Origin: Porphyromonadaceae bacterium UBA7555
GTDB taxonomy: Bacteria > Bacteroidota > Bacteroidia > Bacteroidales > Muribaculaceae
Assembly: GCA_002478045.1 (NCBI GenBank)
Contig: DLLT01000008.1
Coordinates: forward strand, 15,907 to 79,906
Direction of reading: 5' to 3'
Length of the DNA stretch: 64,000 bases
Position numbers and translations under genes: made by a program. How positions within the stretch are numbered: the stretch's first letter is position 1; each line of letters starts with the position of its first letter. Shown piece by piece: positions 9,401-18,474 of the stretch. The notes under the pieces are model-generated. The model was not told where the DNA came from. It did not search any database and saw only the letters and a list, made by a program, of their open reading frames with translations.

Positions 9401-11296
9401 ATGAAATTATTCAAATCATCCATACTTGCTGTGTTGGCCCTTGGCGCTACGCTGACCTCCTGCAACGAAACCTCGGACGTGACATACGTCCCCGGTGCGC
9501 AGGATCCCGGCGCGTTCTTCGCCTCGGATATCAATACGGCAATCGTGGTCGCAGAAGATGCTACTTCGGCTGAAATCCAAATCAACCGTACCAGCGACCT
9601 CATCACCGAAGCCAACATTACGGCTGTCGACGAAAGCAAATTATTCACCATCCCCGGCACGGTAGTGTTTGACGAAGGCAAAGGCAACACACCCCTGACC
9701 ATTACCTTTGACCCCAATAAGCTTGAATTAGGTAAGGCTTATCCCGTTAAACTAACCATCGCCGATGCCTCGACATACGGCCAGGCCTCTTGTGAGTTCA
9801 CCATCACCCGCGGATCTGCCGGCGTTACCGAAAAATTCGGTGAAGGCACGGCTGTGTATGTAGAGTCCGGTGATGTATATTGGGATGCGATGGAATTGGA
9901 AGTTGCCGTAAGCAAGACTTATAACCCGTCCAATCCCACCAAGGATGTCGCCATTAAGGTATATGGCGGCTCATCGGAAGGGCCTGCGCTGTATCCCACC
10001 GGTACCACGCTTGATATCCAGTGCCCCGACTTCACACCCGATGCCGATGGCAACGTAACCGTATTTGTAGCGCCTATCTATATCAACGAGAGCGAGAAGT
10101 ATGGTCATGTATACTATGCCGACATCTATTCGTATTGCTTGGCGGTTCCCGGTGCTTCGGACAATCCCGAGAAGTATAAGAATATGAGTACTTACAATGT
10201 CAACACCGGCGTGTTCTCGCTCTACATGGTTGCATATTGCAGCGAAGGCATCTTCGGTGACGGATACGCATACATCAATATGGACGGTTTCCCTGTTTAT
10301 GATGTAACCGTAAATTACGAAGGCTATCTGACCAAGGCAGACGGATCATATCAAGCACTTGCTACTGTAACTTCCGGCAAGGATGCCGCTACCGTACGCG
10401 CCGCAGTTGTTGCCGGCGAAGATCCCCAGGCACTTGTAAAAGTATTGACAGGTAGTGATGATAGCAAGTATGTCGAATTCGAGGGCGGTGGCGAAAAAGA
10501 AGTACGTCTCGACTTCGACGGCGCCGGCAAATACCTGATCGGTGCTGTAACATTCGACTCCAAGGGCGAAGCACAAAAGGCCAACTATGCCGCTTTCGAA
10601 GTTGTTCTTAGCGGTGATGATGCAGACTGGAAATCCATCGGTAATGCCGACTTCGTCGACGGCTGGATTCTTGGCGGTTATCTACCGGAAGGAAAGACAA
10701 CTATGGACTACCTCTATGCAGTCGAGCTGCAACAGAACAAAGAAAACAGCAATCTCTATCGCCTCGTACAACCTTGGGGCTCGGCTTCGCCTATCGCAGC
10801 TTATAATACCAACCCGCGCAAGCGCAACCTCGAGTTTACAGTCGGCGCCAAAACGGTGTTTATTGCCTCTCAGGAAGCAGGCTTTGCTGATGATCAAGGC
10901 GAATACTCGGTAGGCAACTATGAAGGTATCTTGAGTGCAAATAATCCCGACGCAAGCGAAGATGCTATCTTGGCTTATATGGAGCAGAAAGAAATGGAAG
11001 CCTCTAAGATAGTTTCAGACGAAGATGGTACCTATTTTGAAGTCCCGGTATGTCTCTTTGCTCTCAACGGCGAAGGTTGGTATAACTGGAAGAGTAATCC
11101 TGTAGGATACATCTTTATGCCGGACGCTTCAGGCGCAATTAAGGCTAAAGTCACTTCGCGCAACATCGCTCGTCCCAACAAGGGTAGCATGCTCAAAAGC
11201 CTGAAAGCTCATCGTGTAAAGAAATCTATGAAGAGCTTCAAGATGGGTCACATGAACTATCTTAAGAATCGTCTGACGCCTTATACGCTTAAATAA
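9401..11296 (+). CDS. surface lipoprotein of a SusCD locus, unknown function
   Basis: A 631-residue lipoprotein (signal peptide MKLFKSSILAVLALGATLTSC, lipidated Cys21) in the position where Bacteroidales uptake loci usually encode an accessory surface glycan-binding protein (SusE/F or SGBP). The N-terminal part (residues about 25-145) looks like a Calx-beta or DUF1735-type beta domain with acidic, Thr-rich strands. The middle is a series of beta-rich segments. The last 45 or so residues are strikingly basic (SLKAHRVKKSMKSFKMGHMN), unlike the acidic rest. I do not recognise a specific family. It lies 131 bases after susD and before a strong terminator, so it ends the operon. Substrate binding at the cell surface is an inference from position. 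Confidence 0.7.
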   Translation: MKLFKSSILAVLALGATLTSCNETSDVTYVPGAQDPGAFFASDINTAIVVAEDATSAEIQINRTSDLITEANITAVDESKLFTIPGTVVFDEGKGNTPLTITFDPNKLELGKAYPVKLTIADASTYGQASCEFTITRGSAGVTEKFGEGTAVYVESGDVYWDAMELEVAVSKTYNPSNPTKDVAIKVYGGSSEGPALYPTGTTLDIQCPDFTPDADGNVTVFVAPIYINESEKYGHVYYADIYSYCLAVPGASDNPEKYKNMSTYNVNTGVFSLYMVAYCSEGIFGDGYAYINMDGFPVYDVTVNYEGYLTKADGSYQALATVTSGKDAATVRAAVVAGEDPQALVKVLTGSDDSKYVEFEGGGEKEVRLDFDGAGKYLIGAVTFDSKGEAQKANYAAFEVVLSGDDADWKSIGNADFVDGWILGGYLPEGKTTMDYLYAVELQQNKENSNLYRLVQPWGSASPIAAYNTNPRKRNLEFTVGAKTVFIASQEAGFADDQGEYSVGNYEGILSANNPDASEDAILAYMEQKEMEASKIVSDEDGTYFEVPVCLFALNGEGWYNWKSNPVGYIFMPDASGAIKAKVTSRNIARPNKGSMLKSLKAHRVKKSMKSFKMGHMNYLKNRLTPYTLK

Positions 11297-11360
11297 GAAC
11301 GACATACAACATCACTGTCAGGCGAATATATCGTAACGGCAGTTGGATGAAATGATTATA

Positions 11361-11399
11361 TGAGGGAGTCTCCGCTTGGAGATTCCCTCATTGTTTTTT
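11361..11399 (+). terminator. intrinsic terminator of the susCD operon
   Basis: Stem GAGGGAGTCTCC / GGAGATTCCCTC (11363-11374 / 11378-11389, one mismatch) with a 3-base loop, followed by TTGTTTTTT. The T tract also holds the -33 element of the next promoter. Confidence 0.85.
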
Positions 11400-11421
11400 C
11401 GGCTGAAATTGATTACTTTTG
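11391..11421 (+). promoter_or_regulatory. promoter for the Cof-type phosphatase gene
   Basis: TTG (11391-11393), 20 bases, TACTTTTG (11414-11421). The match to the Bacteroidetes consensus is good. Transcription would begin near 11428, about 38 bases before the ATG at 11466. Confidence 0.65.
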
Positions 11422-11465
11422 TGTCGACTAATGATTAGTTGCATTTTTTTACAAGATTACAATCA

Positions 11466-12368
11466 ATGAGTAATACGCTATATGTCACAGATATGGACGG
11501 GACACTGCTGGGTACAGACTCGAAGGTCAGTGCTCGCAGTGCGTCTATTCTTGCCGAGTTGTCCGATTGCGGCGCCATGGTGACCGTTGCCACGGCACGT
11601 ACACCGGCGACGGTTGTGCCTTTGCTCAAAGACTGTCACTTGACCGTTCCGGCTATAGTGATGACCGGAGCCGCGCTGTGGAATTGGGGTACTAAGCATC
11701 GGTCGCAGTGCAACGAGCCGAAACGTTCCGAAATGAATGAGAATTTCGGCCACTACGAGGACGAACATTATATCAGCCGCGAGGATATGGCCATCCTCGA
11801 CCGTGCATTTACGGCGGCCGGGGTGCATCCCTTTCGCTATATCAGACGGCAGGATGCCGAAGCACTTACCGTGTATCATTCGGCAACGATGAACTCGGCC
11901 GAACGCGCCTTCTACGAGGAACGTGCCCGCCTCTTTCTGAAGCGATTCGAGCTACAAAGCACTATTAGCGAAGACGAGCGCGGCCGCTGTATGCTATGCT
12001 TCGCTATGGGCGAATATGACACCATAGAAAAAATCGGGGATGTCATTGCCCGAAGCACACAATGCGCCTATTCGCTGTATCCCGACACCTATGACCGCAG
12101 CATCGGACTGCTTGAAATATTCGGATGCGGAGTGAGTAAGGCGGCGGCGGTCAATCGTTTGCGCCGGCGCGTGAGCGCCGACCGTGTAGTCGTCTTCGGT
12201 GACAATCTCAACGATCTGCCCATGATGCGTAGCGCCGATGTAAGCGTAGCTGTAGCCAACGCCCTGCCCGAGGTGCGTGATGCCGCCGACATCATCATCG
12301 GCCCTAATAGCGAAGACGCCGTTGCGCGCTTCATAGCAGCCGATTACGCGCAGCATCAATCCCGGTAG
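11466..12368 (+). CDS. Cof-type HAD-superfamily phosphatase
   Basis: A 300-residue haloacid-dehalogenase-like hydrolase of the Cof/YbiV type, which removes phosphate from small metabolites such as sugar phosphates. Motif I is DMDGTLLGTDS with the nucleophilic Asp near residue 9. Motif IV is GDNLNDLPMM near residue 240, followed by VAVANA. The cap domain lies between them, as in type IIB enzymes. An upstream TTG could extend the frame by nine residues, but the ATG at 11466 puts the first beta-strand and motif I at the usual distance. It stands alone between a terminator and a new promoter. The substrate is unknown. Confidence 0.9.
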   Translation: MSNTLYVTDMDGTLLGTDSKVSARSASILAELSDCGAMVTVATARTPATVVPLLKDCHLTVPAIVMTGAALWNWGTKHRSQCNEPKRSEMNENFGHYEDEHYISREDMAILDRAFTAAGVHPFRYIRRQDAEALTVYHSATMNSAERAFYEERARLFLKRFELQSTISEDERGRCMLCFAMGEYDTIEKIGDVIARSTQCAYSLYPDTYDRSIGLLEIFGCGVSKAAAVNRLRRRVSADRVVVFGDNLNDLPMMRSADVSVAVANALPEVRDAADIIIGPNSEDAVARFIAADYAQHQSR

Positions 12369-12373
12369 CGAGT

Positions 12374-12418
12374 ATAATTGCCATAATAGCCATAATAGCT
12401 ATAACAGCCATATTCCCA
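12374..12418 (+). repeat. short 9-bp tandem repeat
   Basis: Five imperfect copies of a 9-base unit (ATAATTGCC, ATAATAGCC, ATAATAGCT, ATAACAGCC, ATATTCCCA) start six bases after the phosphatase stop codon. They lie before the next promoter. No function is evident. Confidence 0.6.
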
Positions 12419-12460
12419 TATCGGACAAAGCAGCCCGAAGACCCGGTCGAAAATGCCGAG

Positions 12461-12491
12461 TTGCGATATTGGCGGATAAATCGTAACTTTG
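12461..12491 (+). promoter_or_regulatory. promoter for the acyltransferase / sigma-54 activator / lptE operon
   Basis: TTG (12461-12463), exactly 20 bases, TAACTTTG (12484-12491). Transcription would start about 26 bases before the ATG at 12524. No -24/-12 (GG-N10-GC) sigma-54 promoter was noticed here, so the operon appears to be read by the housekeeping sigma factor. Confidence 0.7.
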
Positions 12492-12523
12492 TAGGCTGCA
12501 AAGCATCGTAACCATCCAAAGTT

Positions 12524-13447
12524 ATGACAAACACCGAGACAAATACAGACAAAACAGACATACATAGCGACAATACAGAGGTAGATACCATATTCGGGAA
12601 AGTGCCTTTGGTCGTAAACGGACGCAAAACAGCAGTGCTGGACGCCGATGACGTCATCGCCATGGTGCCCAAATTGGCCGGTCATAAGCAGCTTGTAGAG
12701 CGGATATTGCATTGGCTGAGCGTCGATAAGGTCAACGCCGTCCATGCACACAACTGCCAAACGCCCGGCCCGGCTTTTGTTGAAGGCCTATTGCGCGACT
12801 TCGATATAAAATTGCGCGTTGACGGCCTCGATGTGCTCGACAACCTGCCCGAAGGCCCATTTATTACCGTATCCAATCATCCCTTCGGAGCTCTTGACGG
12901 TATTATATTGATACATCTTATAGCATCGCGACGTCCCGAGTACAAAGTCATGGTCAATATGATTCTCGGACGCATTTGGGCTATGGAGCCCAATTTCATA
13001 GCCGTGGATGCTATGGCATCCAACGACCCGGCCAAGAAAGCCGTTTCCATGCACGGCATCAAGCAGGCCATCGACCAGGTCAAGAGCGGACGTCCTCTGG
13101 GCTTCTTCCCCGCCGGTGCTGTGTCTAAAGTCAATTGGCGCGGCCAACTCGTCGACCGTCAATGGCAACCCAATATTATTCGCCTTATCGACAAACTGAA
13201 AGTGCCTGTTATTCCGATATACTTCCATGGTAGCAATTCGTGGTTTTTCAACTTCCTGGGCATCGTATGCTGGCAATTGCGCACCCTGCGTCTGCCCTCC
13301 GAGGTTTTCCGTAAATGCCACACCACGATGCATATATCCGTAGGCAATCCCATTACGGTCGAAGAACAACGCGCCCACGCAGGCAGTATCGAAGAATTGG
13401 GCCTATACCTCAAAGAAGCCACTTATCAATTACGCCAACGCAAATGA
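12524..13447 (+). CDS. lysophospholipid acyltransferase (PlsC-like) family protein
   Basis: A 307-residue protein with the acyltransferase block I motif NHPFGALDG (NHxxxxD type, near residue 113) and a block III-like FFPAGAVSK near residue 195. Such enzymes move an acyl chain to a lipid hydroxyl. The relatives I recognise are the hemolysin-like acyltransferases of Bacteroidetes, which include the O-acyltransferase of glycine-lipid synthesis (GlsA). No GNAT-type partner (GlsB) is next to it, so that role is only one option. The first 30 residues are Thr/Asp-rich and probably disordered. Its stop overlaps the start of the sigma-54 activator gene by four bases (ATGA). Confidence 0.82.
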   Translation: MTNTETNTDKTDIHSDNTEVDTIFGKVPLVVNGRKTAVLDADDVIAMVPKLAGHKQLVERILHWLSVDKVNAVHAHNCQTPGPAFVEGLLRDFDIKLRVDGLDVLDNLPEGPFITVSNHPFGALDGIILIHLIASRRPEYKVMVNMILGRIWAMEPNFIAVDAMASNDPAKKAVSMHGIKQAIDQVKSGRPLGFFPAGAVSKVNWRGQLVDRQWQPNIIRLIDKLKVPVIPIYFHGSNSWFFNFLGIVCWQLRTLRLPSEVFRKCHTTMHISVGNPITVEEQRAHAGSIEELGLYLKEATYQLRQRK

Positions 13448-14670
13448 CAACCAAGACCTCTCGAAACACGTCCATACTTGTAGTCAACGACATACACAGC
13501 GGAGCCGTAGATGACCCCGCCGTGAAGAGTGCCAAACTCCGCTTTGGCATCGTCGGTAATGCTCCCGCTCTTGCCGAAGCGATAGCACGTGCCATACGCG
13601 TCGCCCCCATTGACTTGAGCGTCCTCGTCACCGGCGAGTCGGGATCGGGCAAGGAATTTTTCCCTAAAATAATCCACCAAAATTCGCCGCGCAAGCACGC
13701 CAAATACATTGCCGTCAACTGTGGCGCCATACCCGAAGGCACCATAGACTCCGAGCTTTTCGGACACGAAAAAGGCGCATTTACCGGAGCCGTAGCCTCG
13801 CGCAAAGGCTATTTTGAAGAAGCCGACGGCGGCACTATATTCCTTGACGAAGTGGCCGAGCTGCCTATGACCACTCAGGCGCGTCTGCTGCGTGTACTCG
13901 AAACCGGCGAATACCTTAAAGTCGGTTCCTCGGAGGTCCAACGCACCAATATACGCATCGTTGCCGCCACCAATGTCGACTTGCAAAAAGCTATAGCCGA
14001 CGGACGTTTCCGCGAAGACCTTTACTACCGACTCTCAACGGTGCAGATAATAGTGCCGCCTCTACGTCGTCGCGGCAACGACATTATGCTGCTTGCCGGC
14101 AAATTCGCGGCCGATTTTGCCGAGAAATACCATATGCCCGGCATCAGTTTTGACGACAATGCACGTCGGGTGCTGCTGACCTATCCCTGGCCCGGCAATG
14201 TGCGCCAGCTTAAAAACATCATCGAACAGATAGCCCTATTCGATGCCGGTACCACCATCACGCGCGAAGTACTGCAAGGCTATCTTCCCGACCGCTCGAA
14301 TACGCTGCCGGTGCTCTCCGGAGAAGGCGGCGCACATTCCTACGCTGCCGAACGCGAGATGCTGTTCAACCTCATCTTTAACTTGCGTGCGCGTGTAGAC
14401 ACCCTCACAACCATCATTCGCGACAGCGGTATAGGTAATGTGGACGAAGACGGACATCGAACGGATATACATTCGACAAATTCGACGTCGTTTATGCCGC
14501 TGACGCCCACCGTCGAAATTGAATCGCAATCAAACAATGCGGCCGGTGAGCGCGAAGCCATACTCAAAGCCCTGCGCGACAATAACGGCCGCCGGCGCGA
14601 TGCCGCCGTGCAACTCAACATCTCGGAGCGTACGCTATACCGCAAAATCAAAGAATACAATCTCGAATGA
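13444..14670 (+). CDS. sigma-54 dependent transcriptional activator without a receiver domain
   Basis: A 408-residue bacterial enhancer-binding protein that would remodel RpoN-bound RNA polymerase. The AAA+ domain has Walker A GESGSGKE (64-71), the sigma-54 contacting loop GAFTGA (111-116), and Walker B GGTIFLDEV. The C-terminus is a Fis-type helix-turn-helix (DAAVQLNISERTLYRKIKEY). Only about 35 residues precede the AAA+ domain, so there is no phosphorylation receiver, and how it is controlled is unclear. The start at 13444 overlaps the upstream stop; a longer frame from 13315 would lie mostly within the acyltransferase gene. It overlaps lptE by four bases. A similar regulator next to lptE and secG is known from other Bacteroidales. 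Confidence 0.92.
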   Translation: MTTKTSRNTSILVVNDIHSGAVDDPAVKSAKLRFGIVGNAPALAEAIARAIRVAPIDLSVLVTGESGSGKEFFPKIIHQNSPRKHAKYIAVNCGAIPEGTIDSELFGHEKGAFTGAVASRKGYFEEADGGTIFLDEVAELPMTTQARLLRVLETGEYLKVGSSEVQRTNIRIVAATNVDLQKAIADGRFREDLYYRLSTVQIIVPPLRRRGNDIMLLAGKFAADFAEKYHMPGISFDDNARRVLLTYPWPGNVRQLKNIIEQIALFDAGTTITREVLQGYLPDRSNTLPVLSGEGGAHSYAAEREMLFNLIFNLRARVDTLTTIIRDSGIGNVDEDGHRTDIHSTNSTSFMPLTPTVEIESQSNNAAGEREAILKALRDNNGRRRDAAVQLNISERTLYRKIKEYNLE

Positions 14671-15197
14671 CACGCCGATATATACACCTGCTGTATACCG
14701 TTCTGGGCTGCCTGCTGATGCTCGCGACAGTCTCCTCGTGCCGTATATCCTATAAGTTCAACGGCGCGGCATTGGACTACAACGTATACCACACGATACG
14801 CGTCGGACAATTTCCGATACGTGCGGCACTGGTGTATGCGCCTTTGCAGCAGACTTTCGAGAACGAATTGACCGACTACATCGCGCGTAACACCCGCCTA
14901 CAAACCACTGATGCGGGTAATGCCGACCTGTCCATAGAAGGCGAAATCACCGGCTACTCGCTGTCGCCGCAAGCCGTCACCGAAGATGCTTATGCCAGCC
15001 AGACCCGATTGACCATAAGTGTGCGCGTCAAGTACACCGATACGCGCAACGACGCCAACTCCGTCGACCAGACATTCTCGGCCTACCGCGACTTCAGCGC
15101 CACCGAATTACTTATCGACGTCCAAGACCAATTGTGCCAGGAAATATCCAAAGAACTTGTCGAACTGATATTTAACGCCACGCTCGGCAACTGGTAG
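14667..15197 (+). CDS. lptE: LPS-assembly lipoprotein LptE
   Basis: A 176-residue lipoprotein with signal peptide and lipobox ending at Cys25 (ATVSSC). The body fits the Bacteroidetes LptE family: RISYKFNGAALDY just after the cysteine, LQTTDAGNADLSIEGEITGY in the middle, and a C-terminal helix (DVQDQLCQEISKELVELIF). LptE plugs the LptD barrel that inserts lipopolysaccharide into the outer membrane. It is translationally coupled to the sigma-54 activator upstream (ATGA overlap). Confidence 0.87.
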   Translation: MTRRYIHLLYTVLGCLLMLATVSSCRISYKFNGAALDYNVYHTIRVGQFPIRAALVYAPLQQTFENELTDYIARNTRLQTTDAGNADLSIEGEITGYSLSPQAVTEDAYASQTRLTISVRVKYTDTRNDANSVDQTFSAYRDFSATELLIDVQDQLCQEISKELVELIFNATLGNW

Positions 15198-15279
15198 ACG
15201 GCGCTGACAAGCAGACGTACAGATAAATAACAGTAGAGATACACAATCATATAACCGTCTAATCGTACCATCCACAGCA

Positions 15280-16218
15280 ATGACCGACATCCGGACACCC
15301 ATAGGCAACCTTCGTCCCTACTACATATATCCGCTGATAGTATACTTGCGTGACCACTATCGCGAATTGGACGATGAGACACGCCGTGCGCTGATGGCGC
15401 ATGTGGCGATGCATAGTGCCGATCCGGCCGCCGTGTCCGCCCTCGCCGATATCCACGAAGACGCTTGGGGCTCGCTGTATCCGCGCGAGGACATGGTCAC
15501 CCCCGGCACAACCGATACAATAGACAAATTCATCGCCACTTATGGACATTCTTCGGTCGAAGACGATGAACTGCTGGAACGGCTCATTCTCAATCCCACG
15601 CCGGACTATGGAACTATCTTGGCAGATGAAGATGCCAAGGACGAGAGTGCCGCGTCTTCCGCGCCTGACGCCACCGCAGCCGGCATCGAAGGCTTCCTGG
15701 ACGCACACGGCGTTGCCGAAGCCATAAGAGCCAAAGTCACCGCCGAAGTGGCGGAAAGCAAGCCGTCCACCGCCCAACCCGCGGTCGAAACCATCCCGGC
15801 CGCCGCATCGGCCGTAGCCGCATCGGCCGAGCCTGCAACGGCACCGATCGCCGGTGAGCATACCCCGACCCTCACAGCCGATTTCGTAGAAAGTGAGGCG
15901 GCCGCCGACCGCGTCCCCACCACCATAGCCACCGAAACGGCCTCCCGGGCAAATACGCATACGGCCGAAGGTGCCGTCCCTGCTGCCGGCACGACAAAAA
16001 ATTCGGGCAAAGACCAAACTCCGGCCTCATCGCTGAGCGAATCTTTGGCTAAAATTTACATCCGACAGGGCAGATATAGGCGTGCCTACGAAATATTATC
16101 CGACTTAAATTTGAAAAATCCGGAAAAAAGTATTTACTTTGCAGACCAATTGCGCTTCTTGCGCAAAGTCATTAGCCTGCTTCCGCCCGAGCAAGAGGGC
16201 GAGGGTGGGGTAAGATGA
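15280..16218 (+). CDS. conserved hypothetical protein with a TPR-like C-terminus
   Basis: A 312-residue protein with three parts. Residues 1-110 are a soluble helical region (LRPYYIYPLIVYLRDHYREL). The middle 150 residues are low-complexity, rich in Ala, Pro, Thr and Glu, and probably disordered. The C-terminal 50 residues form a single TPR-like motif (LAKIYIRQGRYRRAYEILSD). No signal peptide or membrane segment is seen. It sits between lptE and secG. Genes with this C-terminal motif occur in the same place in other Bacteroidales, which hints at a link to envelope assembly or secretion. I cannot name a function. Confidence 0.72.
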   Translation: MTDIRTPIGNLRPYYIYPLIVYLRDHYRELDDETRRALMAHVAMHSADPAAVSALADIHEDAWGSLYPREDMVTPGTTDTIDKFIATYGHSSVEDDELLERLILNPTPDYGTILADEDAKDESAASSAPDATAAGIEGFLDAHGVAEAIRAKVTAEVAESKPSTAQPAVETIPAAASAVAASAEPATAPIAGEHTPTLTADFVESEAAADRVPTTIATETASRANTHTAEGAVPAAGTTKNSGKDQTPASSLSESLAKIYIRQGRYRRAYEILSDLNLKNPEKSIYFADQLRFLRKVISLLPPEQEGEGGVR

Positions 16219-16277
16219 CCTTGCGGCAAGGCGTATTTGTGTGATATACAGTCAAAAAACATAACAACCAACATACA

Positions 16278-16655
16278 ATGTACATAGTATTTATAGTTCT
16301 CGTAGTAATCGTAGCAATCTTGCTTATCGGTATCGTACTCATTCAAAAGTCCAAGGGCGGCGGTCTGTCCTCGCAATTCGGCGCCGGCAACCAAGTTTTG
16401 GGTGTACGTGGTACCAATACCTTCCTTGAGAAGACCACTTGGACCTTAGCGGCACTCATCCTTGTGCTTTCCGTAGCCAGTGCATACACCATGCCCAAGC
16501 TTTCCGGCGAAAAGACACGTGTAAATACCGAAGCGGCAGCTCCCGCGCAGGGTGCTAACGCGTTCAACAATGCTCCGGCACAGAAAGCAGCTCCCGCTGC
16601 AGACAAAGCAGCTGCAACACCTGCAGCCGCAACCCCCGCAGCTGGCGAAAAATAA
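16278..16655 (+). CDS. secG: preprotein translocase subunit SecG
   Basis: A 125-residue protein with two membrane segments (about residues 2-22 and 55-75) around the conserved SecG loop IQKSKGGGLSSQFG. The loop is followed by GVRGTNTFLEKTTW. SecG joins SecYE to assist protein export. The C-terminal 45 residues are an Ala/Pro-rich tail, common in Bacteroidetes SecG. It closes the lptE cluster, 59 bases after the TPR-tailed gene. Confidence 0.95.
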   Translation: MYIVFIVLVVIVAILLIGIVLIQKSKGGGLSSQFGAGNQVLGVRGTNTFLEKTTWTLAALILVLSVASAYTMPKLSGEKTRVNTEAAAPAQGANAFNNAPAQKAAPAADKAAATPAAATPAAGEK

Positions 16656-16712
16656 GCAGATTACTCCATATTTATATATACCGGGAGCGATGGAGCTTCC
16701 GACGGGCCTTAC

Positions 16713-16745
16713 AGGCCAATAGTTCCCGGACGGCTCTATTGGCCT
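16713..16745 (+). other. hairpin just upstream of the U32 peptidase gene
   Basis: Perfect 10-bp arms AGGCCAATAG (16713-16722) and CTATTGGCCT (16736-16745) with a 13-base loop end 11 bases before the ATG at 16757. There is no real T tract. It may be a weak secG terminator or an RNA hairpin close to the ribosome binding site that lowers translation of the next gene. Confidence 0.5.
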
Positions 16746-16756
16746 AATGCCGTTTT

Positions 16757-18094
16757 ATGACGACACACGATATGGATACAACACAACAAGGATTCGACCG
16801 CAGCGACCTCGAGCATAAAGGATACAAGCGCAGCGACTTCGAACTGATGGCTCCCGTGGGATCATACGAGTCGCTACATGCCGCTATCGATGCCGGTGCC
16901 GATGCAGTATACCTCGGACTGGGAACGCTGAATATGCGAGCCCGCTCGAGCGTCAACTTCACTACGGACGACCTGCGCAGCATCACCGATACATGCCGTC
17001 AAGCACATGTCAAAGTGTACTTGACACTAAACACCGTGCTGTACGATGAAGATATGGACGCCGCGGCCGAAATATTGAGCAAAGCTCGGGAGTGCGGTGT
17101 CAGCGCTATCATAGCCGGTGATATAGCGGCCATACAAATGGCACGCGACCTCGGGTTGGAAGTGCACATATCCACGCAGTGCAACATCACCAATTACCGT
17201 GCCCTGCGTTTCTATGCCCAATGGGCCGATACGGTCGTACTGGCACGCGAGCTAAACCTCGACCAGGTATATGCCATACATCGTCAGATCGAACGCGAAG
17301 ACCTGCGCGGGCCTCATGGTGGGCAGGTGAAAATCGAAATGTTTTGCCACGGCGCGTTGTGCATGGCCGTTTCCGGCAAATGCTATATGAGTTTGCATCA
17401 GATGGATAGCAGTGCCAATCGCGGTTCGTGTACCCAGATATGTCGTCGTGCCTACGACTTGACCGACCGCGATACGGGTCAGCAAATTACGATTGACGGC
17501 AAGTATCTGATGTCGCCCAAGGATCTCAAAACCATACATTTCCTGAACAAGATGGTGGACGCCGGCGTGCGTGTGTTCAAAATCGAAGGACGCGCTCGCG
17601 GCCCCGAGTACGTACGCGAAGCCGTATCTTGCTACGATGCCGCCCTGCGCGCCATTTGCGACGGCACGTATGACGACAATCTCATAGCCCAATGGGACGA
17701 GCGACTCGGACATATCTTTAACCGCGGCTTTTGGGACGGCTATTACCTCGGCCGCCGACTGGGCGAATGGTCCTCGCATTACGGATCATCGGCTACGCGC
17801 AAAAAAGTGTATGCCGCACGTGCCACGCGCTACTTCCCGCGTCTCGGCGTAGCCGAGTTCAAGATGGAAGCCGGGACGCTGCGCCTCGGCGACGAAGTGG
17901 TCATCACCGGACCCACCACCGGCGCACTTATTAGCACCGTGCGAGAGATACACGGGGACGACGGGTCGCCCGTAGAGGCCATAGATCGAGGACACGACTT
18001 TGCCATAGCCGTGCCGGCCAAAGTGCGTCCCGGCGACCGCCTGTACCTTTGGGAAGTGGTGGATAAAGAAAATCCACGACATCCGCGTTTCTAA
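16757..18094 (+). CDS. peptidase U32 family protein (probable tRNA hydroxylation protein TrhP-like)
   Basis: A 445-residue U32 family member. Visible family features are the N-terminal FELMAPVGSYESLHAAIDAGADAVYLG, the ARELNLDQV motif, and the cysteine-rich signature FCHGALCMAVSGKCYMS. A further CTQIC follows, and IEGRARGPEYV leads to a C-terminal beta domain. Most bacterial U32 proteins once called collagenases act in RNA modification. TrhP makes the 5-hydroxyuridine precursor at tRNA position 34, and RlhA hydroxylates 23S rRNA. This protein resembles the TrhP/RlhA group; which one is not certain. The N-terminus has two nearby ATGs (16757, 16772), and the first is used. Confidence 0.85.
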   Translation: MTTHDMDTTQQGFDRSDLEHKGYKRSDFELMAPVGSYESLHAAIDAGADAVYLGLGTLNMRARSSVNFTTDDLRSITDTCRQAHVKVYLTLNTVLYDEDMDAAAEILSKARECGVSAIIAGDIAAIQMARDLGLEVHISTQCNITNYRALRFYAQWADTVVLARELNLDQVYAIHRQIEREDLRGPHGGQVKIEMFCHGALCMAVSGKCYMSLHQMDSSANRGSCTQICRRAYDLTDRDTGQQITIDGKYLMSPKDLKTIHFLNKMVDAGVRVFKIEGRARGPEYVREAVSCYDAALRAICDGTYDDNLIAQWDERLGHIFNRGFWDGYYLGRRLGEWSSHYGSSATRKKVYAARATRYFPRLGVAEFKMEAGTLRLGDEVVITGPTTGALISTVREIHGDDGSPVEAIDRGHDFAIAVPAKVRPGDRLYLWEVVDKENPRHPRF

Positions 18095-18114
18095 TTCAAA
18101 AAACTGCCAATACG

Positions 18115-18411
18115 ATGAGCAACAAGACCATAGACTGGTGCCGCCGCTTTCTGTCCGTGTCTGCGATACTGATAATAGGCGTTGTAATATACATAGTTTT
18201 CATACAAGAAAATTCGGTGACACGCATATATCACAATCAGACGGTCATTGACAGCCTGCAAATGGAGATAGCGCGGTGTAATGACACATTGGCGAAGTAT
18301 AAGGAGCTAAATCGCCGCTTGGACTGTGGCGACGGACTCACCATCGAACGCATCGTCCGCGAGCAGTACGACATGAGCCTGCCCAACGAGGATGTCTATG
18401 TGTTCAAATAA
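18115..18411 (+). CDS. FtsB/DivIC-like septum formation initiator
   Basis: A 98-residue bitopic membrane protein. A short cytoplasmic tail is followed by a membrane segment at about residues 12-31, then a coiled coil (SLQMEIARCNDTLAKYKELNRRL), then the motif ERIVREQYDMSLPNEDVYVF. That motif matches the FtsB/DivIC family, where it closes the coiled coil and contacts FtsL/FtsQ at the division site. It lies 20 bases after the U32 gene and is likely co-transcribed. Confidence 0.88.
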   Translation: MSNKTIDWCRRFLSVSAILIIGVVIYIVFIQENSVTRIYHNQTVIDSLQMEIARCNDTLAKYKELNRRLDCGDGLTIERIVREQYDMSLPNEDVYVFK

Positions 18412-18474
18412 ATCTTTCCCGGCAGTCGTAATGCCTAATCGGCAGTACGAAAACTTGACTAATAAATTCGAAAT

